Program-made: the position numbers and the translations under genes
The notes under the pieces: model-generated
Told to the model about the DNA's origin: nothing
Databases searched by the model: none
Seen by the model: the letters and a program-made list of their open reading frames with translations, nothing else
Source of the DNA: Flavobacterium sp.
GTDB lineage: Bacteria; Bacteroidota; Bacteroidia; Flavobacteriales; Flavobacteriaceae
DNA: 32,721 nucleotides
Direction of reading: 5' to 3'
Assembly: GCF_017985075.1 (NCBI RefSeq)
Contig: NZ_JAGNYF010000019.1
Location: forward strand, 1 to 32,721
Shown here: positions 15,825-23,442 of the stretch, one piece after another
Position numbering within the stretch: position 1 is the stretch's first letter
Layout of the letters: each line of letters starts with the position of its first letter

Positions 15825-15869
15825 AATTAATATTTTTAAATATTTGATTCTGTTAGAATACTAATTGGT

Positions 15870-16856
15870 TTATTTCTTCCAAATTGGTTTTCTTTCCAAA
15901 GCCAATTTAATTTCGTTTTCTAATAAATTTGAAAAATTTAAATTAGCGTAAGCGGCTTGCTGTGGAAATATACTTTGTGGACTCAATCCTGGATTGGTGT
16001 TGATTTCGATAAAATGCGGAATGTCATTCATCACAATAAAATCGATGCGAGAAAAACCCTGCATTCCAAGTGCTTCGTATATTTTTGCTGCAGATTGTTC
16101 TACTAATTCTGAAACTTCTGACGACAATCGGGCAGGGGTAATTTCTTCTGATTTTCCTAAATATTTGGCTTCGTAATCGAAAAAATCATTTCCTGAAACG
16201 ATTTCTGTAATCCCTAAAACTCGTGTATTTCCGTTTAATTTCATTACGCCAACCGAAATTTCAACGCCTTTTAGTTGTGATTCAATTAAAATATCTTTGT
16301 CTTCTGCAAAGGCAAATGCTAATGCTTTGTCTAATTCTGACAGTTCTTTTACCATTGAAACCCCTAAACTACTTCCAGATTGATTGGGTTTTACAAAAAA
16401 TGGAAATCCTAATGTTTTAGCAATTTTTTCACCATCAATTTCTTGTCCTTTAGTAACATAAACTGAATTTGCTTTTGGAATATCAAATTTCCCTAAAACG
16501 GATAATGTATCGCGTTTGCTAAAAGTAAGTGCACTTTGGTAAAATCCGCAACCCGTGTAAGGTAAATCAATCAATTCCCAATACGATTGCAAATGTCCGT
16601 CTTCACCAGGTGTACCGTGAATGGTGTTTATAGCTACATCGAAATTTATAGTATTTCCATTATTTTCAAATGAAAAATCGGCTCTATTTATAGGTGATTT
16701 TTGGTCGCCCATTTTTACATACCAACCTTCATTTAGAATATGAACTTCGTAAACTTCGTGTATATCTTTATTTAAATGGTTTAAAATAAGTTGTCCGCTT
16801 CTTAAAGAAATTACAGATTCGTCTGAATATCCGCCCATTACAACTGCTATCTTCAT
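15870..16856 (-). CDS. ddl: D-alanine--D-alanine ligase
   Basis: Ddl makes the D-Ala-D-Ala dipeptide of peptidoglycan precursors using ATP. The 328-residue ATP-grasp protein begins with the typical MKIAVVMGGYSDE strand and loop. It carries GTPGEDGHLQSYWELIDLPYTG, the FFVKPNQSGSSLGV ATP-binding strand and the metal-binding C-terminal EINTNPGLSPQS. No changes suggest a vancomycin-type D-Ala-D-Lac ligase, but that needs structural comparison. It leads the ddl-coaD operon and is divergent from the PASTA-rluD operon. Confidence 0.97.
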   Translation of the reverse strand: MKIAVVMGGYSDESVISLRSGQLILNHLNKDIHEVYEVHILNEGWYVKMGDQKSPINRADFSFENNGNTINFDVAINTIHGTPGEDGHLQSYWELIDLPYTGCGFYQSALTFSKRDTLSVLGKFDIPKANSVYVTKGQEIDGEKIAKTLGFPFFVKPNQSGSSLGVSMVKELSELDKALAFAFAEDKDILIESQLKGVEISVGVMKLNGNTRVLGITEIVSGNDFFDYEAKYLGKSEEITPARLSSEVSELVEQSAAKIYEALGMQGFSRIDFIVMNDIPHFIEINTNPGLSPQSIFPQQAAYANLNFSNLLENEIKLALERKPIWKK

Positions 16857-16882
16857 AAAAAAATAATTGTTTCTGTTTTATA

Positions 16883-16890
16883 CAAAAATA
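16883..16890 (-). promoter_or_regulatory. Putative -7 box of the ddl operon
   Basis: The minus strand reads TATTTTTG, an exact TAnnTTTG match, 26 bp before the ddl ATG. Confidence 0.55.
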
Positions 16891-16912
16891 TCATAAAATG
16901 TTTTACTTTTCT

Positions 16913-16920
16913 TATATTTG
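16913..16920 (+). promoter_or_regulatory. Putative -7 box of the PASTA-rluD operon
   Basis: TATATTTG matches the consensus and ends 15 nt before the ATG at 16936. It contains the in-frame TTG at 16918, so that codon is unlikely to be the start. Confidence 0.6.
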
Positions 16921-16935
16921 CGAAAATATATTTCA

Positions 16936-17550
16936 ATGAGTTTAAGAAAGTTTTTAACCAGTTCCACATTTTTCAAAAATTTATTTTTTGCATTAGTGAT
17001 TGTCATCCTATTTTTAGTAGTTTTTGTGAAGTTTTTAGATTTCAGTACCAATCACGGCGAAGAAATAAAGGTTCCAGATTTATCTAAAATGAAATTAGAA
17101 ATTGCCGAAGAAAAATTGGATGAGGATGGTTTAGAAGTTTTTTTATTAGATACGGTTGAATTTAAACCAGAATTTCCTCCTTATACTATCGTAGAACAAG
17201 ATCCAATTGCGGGTTCAAAAGTAAAAGACGGCCGTAAAATTTACGTAAAGCTAAATGCTGGCGGTTATGCAATGGTTACTTTTCCAGATTTAAAAAACAA
17301 AACATTTCGTCAAGCTACAAATGCGTTAAGAGCATTAGGATTGGTAGAAGGCGAATTAAAATATGTTCCAGATTTAGCAAAAGATATTGTTCTTGAAGTT
17401 TCATATAATGGAAGACCTGTAAAAGCGGGTGATAAACTAATGAAAAATTCTAAAATCGATTTTGTCTTAGGAGACGGGAAAGATATGTTTAAAGATGAAG
17501 ATTTAGATTCAATCCCAAATAATGAACAAATTAACGATAGTATAGAATAA
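16936..17550 (+). CDS. PASTA-domain membrane protein
   Basis: This 204-residue protein has a short cytoplasmic N-terminus, one transmembrane helix (about 14-36, NLFFALVIVILFLVVFV) and an extracytoplasmic part with two PASTA domains plus a partial third. Each has the usual landmarks: IKVPDLSKMKLEIAEEKL with VEQDPIAGSKVKDGRKI, then VTFPDLKNKTFRQATNALRA. PASTA domains bind peptidoglycan fragments or stem peptides. No kinase domain is present, unlike PASTA kinases of Gram-positives. It overlaps rluD by one base (TAATG) and lies beside ddl, so a cell-wall role is likely but unproven. Confidence 0.92.
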   Translation: MSLRKFLTSSTFFKNLFFALVIVILFLVVFVKFLDFSTNHGEEIKVPDLSKMKLEIAEEKLDEDGLEVFLLDTVEFKPEFPPYTIVEQDPIAGSKVKDGRKIYVKLNAGGYAMVTFPDLKNKTFRQATNALRALGLVEGELKYVPDLAKDIVLEVSYNGRPVKAGDKLMKNSKIDFVLGDGKDMFKDEDLDSIPNNEQINDSIE

Positions 17551-18593
17551 TGCAAGAATTTATAGATGAGAATGAAACGGCTGATGAAGATTTATATGAA
17601 CATCATCGGTTTGAAATAGCGAAAGGGCAACAACCTTTACGTATAGATAAATTTTTGATAAACAGTATTGAAAATACTACAAGAAGTAAAATACAGAAAG
17701 CAGCTGATGCGGGAACTATTTTTGTAAACGATTGTGCTGTAAAATCCAATTACAAAGTAAAACCAGATGATGTTGTTCGAGTAATGCTTGAACACCCACC
17801 TTATGAACACTTATTAAAAGGTGAAAACATTCCAATTGATATTGTTTACGAAGATGACCAAGTTATTGTAGTAAACAAATCTGCAGGAATGGTCGTACAT
17901 CCGGGACACGGAAATTATTCGGGAACTTTAGTTAATGCGTTGGCGTATCATTTTGATAATTTACCAATGAATAGTAGCGAAAGACCTGGATTGGTTCATC
18001 GAATTGATAAAGATACTTCAGGACTTTTGGTAGTTGCCAAAACAGAAGAAGCTATGTTGCTTTTAACCAAACAATTTGCTGCAAAAACTTCAGAGCGTGA
18101 ATATTATGCGATAGTTTGGGGAAATATTGAAGAAGACGAAGGAACTATTGAAGGAAACATAGACCGTCATCCCATAAATAGAATGCAAATGCACGTTTAT
18201 CCTGAAGGTGAGCAAGGAAAACCAGCAATTACTCATTTTAAAGTTATAGAGCGTTTTGGTTATGTTACTGTCGTTTCTTGTCAATTAGAAACAGGAAGAA
18301 CACATCAAATTCGTGTACATATGAAATATATTGGACATACACTTTTTAATGATGAACGTTATGGTGGTGATAAAATTTTAAAAGGAACTACGTTTACCAA
18401 ATACAAACAATTTATAGATAATTGTTTTAAAACATTACCAAGACAAGCGCTTCACGCAAGAACACTTGGTTTTGTACATCCTACAACTGGGGAATTTTTA
18501 CGTTTTACAAGTGAAATTCCTGAAGAAATTACGTCGTGTATTGAAAAATGGCGTGTGTATAGTAAAGCTGTACAAATAGAAGAAGAAGATTAA
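17550..18593 (+). CDS. rluD: RluA-family 23S rRNA pseudouridine synthase (RluD-like)
   Basis: This 347-residue enzyme converts uridines in 23S rRNA to pseudouridine, needed for ribosome maturation. An N-terminal S4 RNA-binding domain (about 28-80) contains LRIDKFLINSI. The catalytic domain carries HRIDKDTSGLLVVAK with the catalytic Asp153. It also has GRTHQIRVHMKYIGH and ALHARTLGFVHP. The N-terminal acidic leader (residues 2-18) is longer than in E. coli RluD. RluD is the closest match by architecture, although RluC-like specificity cannot be excluded. It is co-translated with the PASTA gene through a TAATG overlap and ends at a long hairpin terminator. Confidence 0.93.
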   Translation: MQEFIDENETADEDLYEHHRFEIAKGQQPLRIDKFLINSIENTTRSKIQKAADAGTIFVNDCAVKSNYKVKPDDVVRVMLEHPPYEHLLKGENIPIDIVYEDDQVIVVNKSAGMVVHPGHGNYSGTLVNALAYHFDNLPMNSSERPGLVHRIDKDTSGLLVVAKTEEAMLLLTKQFAAKTSEREYYAIVWGNIEEDEGTIEGNIDRHPINRMQMHVYPEGEQGKPAITHFKVIERFGYVTVVSCQLETGRTHQIRVHMKYIGHTLFNDERYGGDKILKGTTFTKYKQFIDNCFKTLPRQALHARTLGFVHPTTGEFLRFTSEIPEEITSCIEKWRVYSKAVQIEEED

Positions 18594-18604
18594 TATTAAA
18601 TTCG

Positions 18605-18650
18605 AATCATAAAAAAAGGCAATTAGAAATAATTGCTTTTTTTTATGATT
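18605..18650. terminator. Long bidirectional terminator (rluD / ilvE)
   Basis: GCAATTA-GAAA-TAATTGC is the core. The pairing continues outward through A7/T8 runs and AATCAT/ATGATT, giving an almost 21-bp arm. It separates convergent genes. Confidence 0.88.
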
Positions 18651-18661
18651 TACTGAAATAA

Positions 18662-19726
18662 TTATACTTTAACTGTCCAACCAAACGTGTCGTCTGCTAA
18701 TTTGTATTGTATATTATTTAATTTTTCTTTTAAACTTAAAGCGAATGAATTTTCTAATTTAGGTAATTCAAAATATTCCTCTTTATAACAGAAACCAACA
18801 ATTGGATTAATAACTGCAGCAGTTCCTGCACCAAAAATTTCTTTCAACGTACCATTTTTTGCAGCAGCAACTAATTCTTCTACTAAAACAGGACGTACTT
18901 CAGTGGTTATATTATCTCTTTTTGCAATATCTAAAACAGATTTTCTTGTTACACCATCTAAAATTCGTTCCGAAGTAGGAGCAGTTAATAACGTATCTCC
19001 AATTCTGAAAAATACATTCATCGTTCCTGCTTCTTCTAATTTTGTATGTGTGGCATCGTCAGTCCAAATAATTTGTTGATAGCCTAAATCATTAGCTAAT
19101 TTTGTTGGATAAAATTGTGCTGAATAATTTCCAGCGGCTTTTGCAGCGCCAATTCCACCATTTGCCGCACGACTATAATGTTCTGCGATTATCACTTTAA
19201 CTTCGCCAGAATAATAGGATTTAGCTGGCGATAAAATAATCATAAAACGATATTGTGTAGACGGTTGCGCAATTACACCGCTTCCAATAGCAATCATAAA
19301 CGGTCTAATGTATAATGAATTCCCATTTCCGAACTTCACCCAATCTCTTTCTAAATTCAATAACGATTTTAATCCGTCAATAAAAATTTCTTCAGGAACT
19401 TCGGGCATTGCCATACGAACAGCACTTTTGTTAAATCGCGTATGATTTTCATCTGGGCGAAACATCCATACATCGTTGTTAGCATCTTTATAGGCTTTCA
19501 TTCCTTCAAAAATAGCTTGTCCGTAATGAAACACTTTTGCGGAAGGGTCAATTGTAAAAGGTTCGTATGCTTTAATTACTGGTTGTTCCCAAGCTCCATT
19601 TTTAAAATCACAAATTAACATATGATCTGTAAACGTATTTCCAAAGGTTAGGTTTTCAAAATCTACTTCATTAATTTTTGAAGTAGTGTTTTTTATGATT
19701 TTAATCTCGTTTGTAATGCTACTCAT
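18662..19726 (-). CDS. ilvE: Branched-chain amino acid aminotransferase
   Basis: This 354-residue PLP enzyme of fold type IV makes valine, leucine and isoleucine from their keto acids with glutamate as donor. Landmarks are VFHYGQAIFEGMKAYK near residue 65, LYIRPFMIAIGSG near 138, and the catalytic lysine, Lys196, in GAAKAAGNYSAQF. LEEAGTMNVFF and GVTRKSVLDIA follow in the C-terminal domain. The length matches the larger BCAT group also seen in eukaryotes rather than the 300-residue E. coli IlvE. It is monocistronic, with its own -7 box and a shared terminator. Confidence 0.96.
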   Translation of the reverse strand: MSSITNEIKIIKNTTSKINEVDFENLTFGNTFTDHMLICDFKNGAWEQPVIKAYEPFTIDPSAKVFHYGQAIFEGMKAYKDANNDVWMFRPDENHTRFNKSAVRMAMPEVPEEIFIDGLKSLLNLERDWVKFGNGNSLYIRPFMIAIGSGVIAQPSTQYRFMIILSPAKSYYSGEVKVIIAEHYSRAANGGIGAAKAAGNYSAQFYPTKLANDLGYQQIIWTDDATHTKLEEAGTMNVFFRIGDTLLTAPTSERILDGVTRKSVLDIAKRDNITTEVRPVLVEELVAAAKNGTLKEIFGAGTAAVINPIVGFCYKEEYFELPKLENSFALSLKEKLNNIQYKLADDTFGWTVKV

Positions 19727-19762
19727 TATATTTCTTTATGTATCGGTTTTCCGAATTTTTTA

Positions 19763-19770
19763 CAAATTTA
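19763..19770 (-). promoter_or_regulatory. Putative -7 box of ilvE
   Basis: The minus strand reads TAAATTTG, an exact match, 36 bp before the ilvE ATG. The -33 region is weak. Confidence 0.55.
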
Positions 19771-19835
19771 TTAAATTAAATATTGTTGAAGATTCATTTT
19801 TTGAATAATTATTAACAAAGTTTCGTATTATTGAT

Positions 19836-19843
19836 TAAATTTG
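19836..19843 (+). promoter_or_regulatory. Putative -7 box of the DUF4920 operon
   Basis: TAAATTTG matches the consensus and ends 30 nt before the ATG at 19874. It argues against the upstream ATG-like start near 19841, which lies within it. Confidence 0.55.
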
Positions 19844-19873
19844 TTTTTTGTTTCACTAAACAATCCACAACTT

Positions 19874-20359
19874 ATGAAGAAATTACTTATTCTATTATCT
19901 GTGTTTTTATTAACTATTTCTTGTAATAAAAAGGAATCAAAAATAGAAGCTAAACCTGTATTTGCATCTTTTGGTGAGAAAATTACTGAAGAAAGCGCCA
20001 TCTCAAAAGAGATTTTATTAGAAAAATACGAAACCTTAAAAAAAGGAGATACTTTATCTATCAAAGTAAGTTCAAAAATTAATGAAATTTGTCAAAATAA
20101 AGGTTGTTGGATGACTTTAGATTTAGGAAATAATGAAACCGCATTTGTTAAGTTTAAAGATTATGGTTTTTTTGTACCTATGAATGCACAAAAAAGAAAT
20201 ACAATCATTGAAGGAAAAGCCTTTATTGAAGAAACTTCTGTAGCAGAATTAAAACACTATGCTGAAGATGAAGGAAAATCGGAAAAGGAAATAGCTGAAA
20301 TTACAGCACCAAAGACAGAATATAAATTCTTAGCTAATGGCGTTTTAATTTCTAAATAA
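19874..20359 (+). CDS. DUF4920 lipoprotein
   Basis: This 161-residue protein has a lipoprotein signal peptide with lipobox LTIS-Cys17, so it is anchored to a membrane from the periplasmic side. The DUF4920 domain carries VFASFGEKITEE, GDTLSIKVSSKINEICQNKGCWM and KDYGFFVPMNAQ. The paired cysteines in CQNKGCWM are the family's most striking feature and could bind metal or haem or form a disulfide; that is inference. The start at 19874 gives a proper signal peptide. Its stop overlaps the start of a mono-haem lipoprotein gene (TAATG), so the two form an operon. Confidence 0.9.
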   Translation: MKKLLILLSVFLLTISCNKKESKIEAKPVFASFGEKITEESAISKEILLEKYETLKKGDTLSIKVSSKINEICQNKGCWMTLDLGNNETAFVKFKDYGFFVPMNAQKRNTIIEGKAFIEETSVAELKHYAEDEGKSEKEIAEITAPKTEYKFLANGVLISK

Positions 20360-20790
20360 TGAAGTACCTTTTAGTTATATTTTCCGTTTTATTTTTGAGT
20401 TGTAATCAGAATAAATCAGAAGAAGAAAATCCCACTTGCGAAAAACCAACGGAAGAATTAAAAATGTATGAAGCTTCTGAAATGGCTGTTTTAATGGAAC
20501 AAATGTATGTGCATAACAAACAACTTCGTGAAAAAATTATCAAAAAAGATTCATTAGGTGAATTGCCTAAATATTTCTTGAATATTTCAGAAGCTACAAT
20601 GACTAAAGGAAAAGAAAGAGACGACTTTTTTAACAACAAAGCTGGATTTTTCTTAAAGACACAGTCAGAGATTTACGATTCTAAAAATACTAAGGAAAGT
20701 TTTAATACAATGGTAGATGCTTGTATCAGTTGCCACGAAGTGAAATGTGGCGGACCTATAGCAAGAATAAAAACATTATACATAAAGTAA
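20359..20790 (+). CDS. Mono-haem cytochrome c-type lipoprotein
   Basis: This 143-residue lipoprotein (lipobox FLS-Cys15) carries one CXXCH haem-attachment motif near the C-terminus (CISCH, 122-126), with a further Cys130 in KCGGPIARIK. A helical region with EMAVLMEQMYVHNKQLREKI (about 41-60) precedes it. A C-terminal haem motif after helices is the layout of class II cytochromes (cytochrome c'), with a Met in helix 1 as a possible ligand; this fold assignment is tentative. It is co-translated with the DUF4920 gene. Haem would be attached in the periplasm by the cytochrome c maturation system. Confidence 0.82.
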   Translation: MKYLLVIFSVLFLSCNQNKSEEENPTCEKPTEELKMYEASEMAVLMEQMYVHNKQLREKIIKKDSLGELPKYFLNISEATMTKGKERDDFFNNKAGFFLKTQSEIYDSKNTKESFNTMVDACISCHEVKCGGPIARIKTLYIK

Positions 20791-20806
20791 ATGCAAATCA
20801 AAATAT

Positions 20807-20834
20807 AAAACCAGAATTCAGTTCTGGTTTTTTT
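20807..20834 (+). terminator. Intrinsic terminator after the mono-haem gene
   Basis: AAAACCAGAA and TTCTGGTTTT pair around TTCAG, followed by more T's. The core repeats that of the terminators at 5258 and 31834. Confidence 0.82.
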
Positions 20835-20943
20835 ATTACTTAGATTCAGTAATTAGATTCACAAAAGTTATAAATTCCTTAAAATTTACAATTTTTAAAT
20901 CACGAGTCTAACTTTTTTGTAGTTTTATAGAAATAAAAAAATT

Positions 20944-21444
20944 ATGAAAAATATATTTATTATTTTATTGGCATTTAGTTTTGTTTCGTGTAACAGTCAA
21001 AATAAAAATGTAGAACAAGTAAAATCGACTTCAAAAAAAGATACTATGGATTTTAAAATTGTAAAAACAGATGCAGAATGGAAAGCACAACTTTCCCCAG
21101 AAGCCTATACTGTTTTAAGAGAAAAAGGAACCGAACGCCCTTACACAGGCGAATACGATAAACATTTTGAAAAAGGGATGTATGTGTGTGCTGCTTGTGA
21201 AAATCCATTATTTACATCAGATACTAAATTTGATTCACATTGTGGGTGGCCTTCTTTTGATGAAGCGATAAAAGGTTCGACTATATATCACAAAGACAAT
21301 TCTTATGGCATGATTCGCACTGAAGTAATGTGTGCAAAATGTGGTGGACATTTAGGTCATGTTTTTGATGACGGACCTGAAGAAACCACAGGGCAGCGTT
21401 ATTGTACTAATTCGGTTTCAATAAAGTTTTTACCCGCTAAATAA
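20944..21444 (+). CDS. msrB: Peptide-methionine (R)-S-oxide reductase, lipoprotein
   Basis: MsrB reduces methionine-R-sulfoxide in oxidised proteins. This 166-residue version has a lipoprotein signal (lipobox FVS-Cys16) and so works in the envelope. Zinc is held by CAAC (82, 85) and CAKC (130, 133). The catalytic Cys154 lies in RYCTNS. Cys100 in SHCGWPSFDEA may act as the recycling cysteine. The electron donor would be an envelope thiol system. It follows the DUF4920/mono-haem operon but is separated from it by a terminator. A weak -7 match (TAGTTTTA) lies about 20 bp upstream of the ATG. Confidence 0.96.
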   Translation: MKNIFIILLAFSFVSCNSQNKNVEQVKSTSKKDTMDFKIVKTDAEWKAQLSPEAYTVLREKGTERPYTGEYDKHFEKGMYVCAACENPLFTSDTKFDSHCGWPSFDEAIKGSTIYHKDNSYGMIRTEVMCAKCGGHLGHVFDDGPEETTGQRYCTNSVSIKFLPAK

Positions 21445-21505
21445 TTCTTTTCATAGCAATTAAAAAACAAATAAAACTAAATTTTCTCATTCTAATATAT
21501 AATTT

Positions 21506-21513
21506 TATCTTCG
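21506..21513 (+). promoter_or_regulatory. Putative -7 box of porQ
   Basis: TATCTTCG matches TAnnTTTG except for one C. It ends 29 nt before the porQ ATG. Confidence 0.45.
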
Positions 21514-21542
21514 CATCTGCGTTATTACAGAATAACAGAAAC

Positions 21543-22559
21543 ATGCTAAGAAAACTTTTACCGATATTTATTGTCTTTGTTTCGCCTATTTATGCACAAG
21601 TAGGAGGTCAGTCGGTATATCAGTTTTTAAATTTAGTTCAATCGCCAAGACAAGCCGCTTTAGGTGGAAAAACGGTAACTATTGTAGATTACGACGTAAA
21701 TCAAGCCATTTTCAATCCTGCAACTATAAACCCAAAAATGCACAATCAATTGGCTACCAGTTATAGTAATTATTTTGGTGAAGTCACCTATGGTACTGCA
21801 AACTATGCTTATACGTGGGACAGACATGTGCAAACTTTTCATATTGGTGCGAATTATGTAAACTACGGAAATTTTGATGGGTATGACGAAGTAGGAAATA
21901 CTACAAACAGCTTTACAGGATCAGAAGGTGCTTTGTCGTTTGGGTATTCTTATAATCTGCCATGGACGAATTTTTATGCAGGAACTAATGTAAAATTAAT
22001 TACGTCAGCATTAGAATCTTATAATTCATTTGGTGTAGCAACAGATATTGGATTTTTATATATTGATGATAAAAATGATATTAATTACGGATTATCATTT
22101 AGAAATATTGGTTATCAAATTACGCCTTATGAAACTACGAGAGAAAAACTGCCTTTTGAAATTACAGCAGGAATTTCACAGTTAGTTGAAAATGTCCCTA
22201 TTAGATGGCACCTGACTTTTGAGAATTTGCAACAATGGAATATCGCATTTGCAAATCCGAATAGAGCAAAAAGTAGCTTAGATGGTTCTTCCGAAGGCGA
22301 AAAAGTCTCGTTTTTCAATAATGCATTACGACACGTAATATTAGGAGCAGAGTTGTTTCCAGAAAAAGCGTTTAATATTTGTTTAGGATATAATTTTAGA
22401 AGAGGACAAGAATTGAATATTATAGATCAAAGAAATTTTTCTGGAATTTCAGCAGGTTTTAGTTTGCGATTTAATAAAGTACGATTTGATTTTTCACATT
22501 CACGTTATACGGTTGCAGCAAATTCAAGTATCTTTGGTTTAATGATTAATTTGGATTAA
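21543..22559 (+). CDS. porQ: Type IX secretion system outer-membrane protein PorQ
   Basis: PorQ is an outer-membrane beta-barrel protein of the Bacteroidota type IX secretion system and part of the surface attachment complex with PorU, PorV and PorZ. This 338-residue protein has a signal peptide (MLRKLLPIFIVFVSPIYAQ) and the diagnostic start GGQSVYQFLNLVQSPRQAAL followed by GGKTVTIVDYDVNQAIFNPA. Alternating aromatic beta-strands continue to the end (FDFSHSRYTVAANSSIFGLM). It shares the PorV/FadL-like fold. Its neighbour cmk is a common partner in this phylum. Its presence implies a T9SS elsewhere in the genome. Confidence 0.94.
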   Translation: MLRKLLPIFIVFVSPIYAQVGGQSVYQFLNLVQSPRQAALGGKTVTIVDYDVNQAIFNPATINPKMHNQLATSYSNYFGEVTYGTANYAYTWDRHVQTFHIGANYVNYGNFDGYDEVGNTTNSFTGSEGALSFGYSYNLPWTNFYAGTNVKLITSALESYNSFGVATDIGFLYIDDKNDINYGLSFRNIGYQITPYETTREKLPFEITAGISQLVENVPIRWHLTFENLQQWNIAFANPNRAKSSLDGSSEGEKVSFFNNALRHVILGAELFPEKAFNICLGYNFRRGQELNIIDQRNFSGISAGFSLRFNKVRFDFSHSRYTVAANSSIFGLMINLD

Positions 22560-22560
22560 T

Positions 22561-22689
22561 GGCGACTGAGGCTCTCGAAGTCACCATTGAATAAATAGTG
22601 ATTTTTAACTGGTGAGTTCGAGTATTTAATCACATCATGTAACTTTTAAAGTTTAATAAAAACTGGTGACTTCGAGAACCTCAGTCACC
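22561..22689. repeat. REPIN-like element: inverted pair of imperfect palindromes
   Basis: Left arm 22561-22586 and right arm 22664-22689 are inverted copies, 24 of 26 bases matching. Each arm folds alone: GGTGACT pairs with AGTCACC and GAG with CTC, with a 2-nt bulge and a short loop. A third, degraded copy starts at 22608 (AACTGGTGAGTTCGAG) and matches 22661-22676 with one change. It lies between porQ and cmk. The architecture resembles REP/REPIN elements mobilised by RAYT transposases, none of which is in the window. Confidence 0.82.
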
Positions 22690-22723
22690 AGAAGGAATAG
22701 AGATTAGAAATTAATTTAGATGA

Positions 22724-22742
22724 TTTTGTCATTGTGACAAAA
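22724..22742. promoter_or_regulatory. Operator-like palindrome upstream of cmk
   Basis: TTTTGTCA-TTG-TGACAAAA is a perfect 8-bp inverted repeat with a 3-nt spacer, ending 10 bp before the cmk ATG. It could be a regulator site or an mRNA 5' hairpin. The binding protein is unknown. Confidence 0.5.
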
Positions 22743-22752
22743 AATATAAAAT

Positions 22753-23442
22753 ATGAAAAAAATTACCATAGCAATAGACGGATTTTCGTCGACAGGAAAA
22801 AGTACATTAGCCAAACAAATTGCTAAAGAACTTGGTTATATATATGTAGATACCGGTGCAATGTATCGTGCGGTAACATATTTTGCTATGCAGCATAATT
22901 TTGTTTCTGAAACGCATTTAGATGCTGAAGGATTAATCAAAAATTTATCTAATGTTTCATTACAATTTCGTTTTAATGAAACATTGGGCTTTGCAGAAAT
23001 GTATTTAAATAATGAAAACATTGAACAAGCCATTCGTACATTTGAAGTGTCACGTTTAGTAAGTAAAATTGCAGAAATATCTGAGGTTCGAGCTAAATTA
23101 GTGGAACAGCAACAACAAATGGGACATAATAAAGGTATCGTTATGGACGGTCGTGATATAGGAACCGTTGTTTTTCCTAATGCCGATTTGAAATTATTTA
23201 TGACAGCAAGTTCACAAACCAAAGCCCAACGTCGTTTCGATGAATTACTTGAAAAAGGGCAACGGGTAACGTTTGAAGAAGTGCTTCAAAACGTACAAGA
23301 ACGAGACTACATTGATACACACAGAGAAGATTCTCCATTAATAAAAGCTGAAGATGCCATTGAAATTGACAATTCAGACTTGACTAAAAAAGAACAATTT
23401 GAATTGGTGATGGAACTGGTGAATGAGAAGTTGGAAGAGTAA
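22753..23442 (+). CDS. cmk: Cytidylate kinase
   Basis: Cmk phosphorylates CMP and dCMP with ATP. The 229-residue length is normal. The P-loop is IDGFSSTGKST (residues 7-17). It is followed by YVDTGAMYRAVTYFA, GIVMDGRDIGTVVFPNADLK (CMP-binding) and AQRRFDELLEKG with the YIDTHREDSPL lid motif. It lies downstream of porQ across the REPIN-like element and has no clear TAnnTTTG box of its own, so it may be read from the porQ promoter or controlled through the palindrome directly upstream. Its 3' end overlaps a leucine-rich-repeat gene by 20 bp. Confidence 0.97.
   Translation: MKKITIAIDGFSSTGKSTLAKQIAKELGYIYVDTGAMYRAVTYFAMQHNFVSETHLDAEGLIKNLSNVSLQFRFNETLGFAEMYLNNENIEQAIRTFEVSRLVSKIAEISEVRAKLVEQQQQMGHNKGIVMDGRDIGTVVFPNADLKLFMTASSQTKAQRRFDELLEKGQRVTFEEVLQNVQERDYIDTHREDSPLIKAEDAIEIDNSDLTKKEQFELVMELVNEKLEE

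Noticed and set aside
19745-19835. Attenuator or T-box upstream of ilvE
   Set aside because: No leader peptide rich in Ile, Leu or Val and no terminator hairpin are visible between the -7 box and the ATG, and T-boxes are not expected in Bacteroidota.
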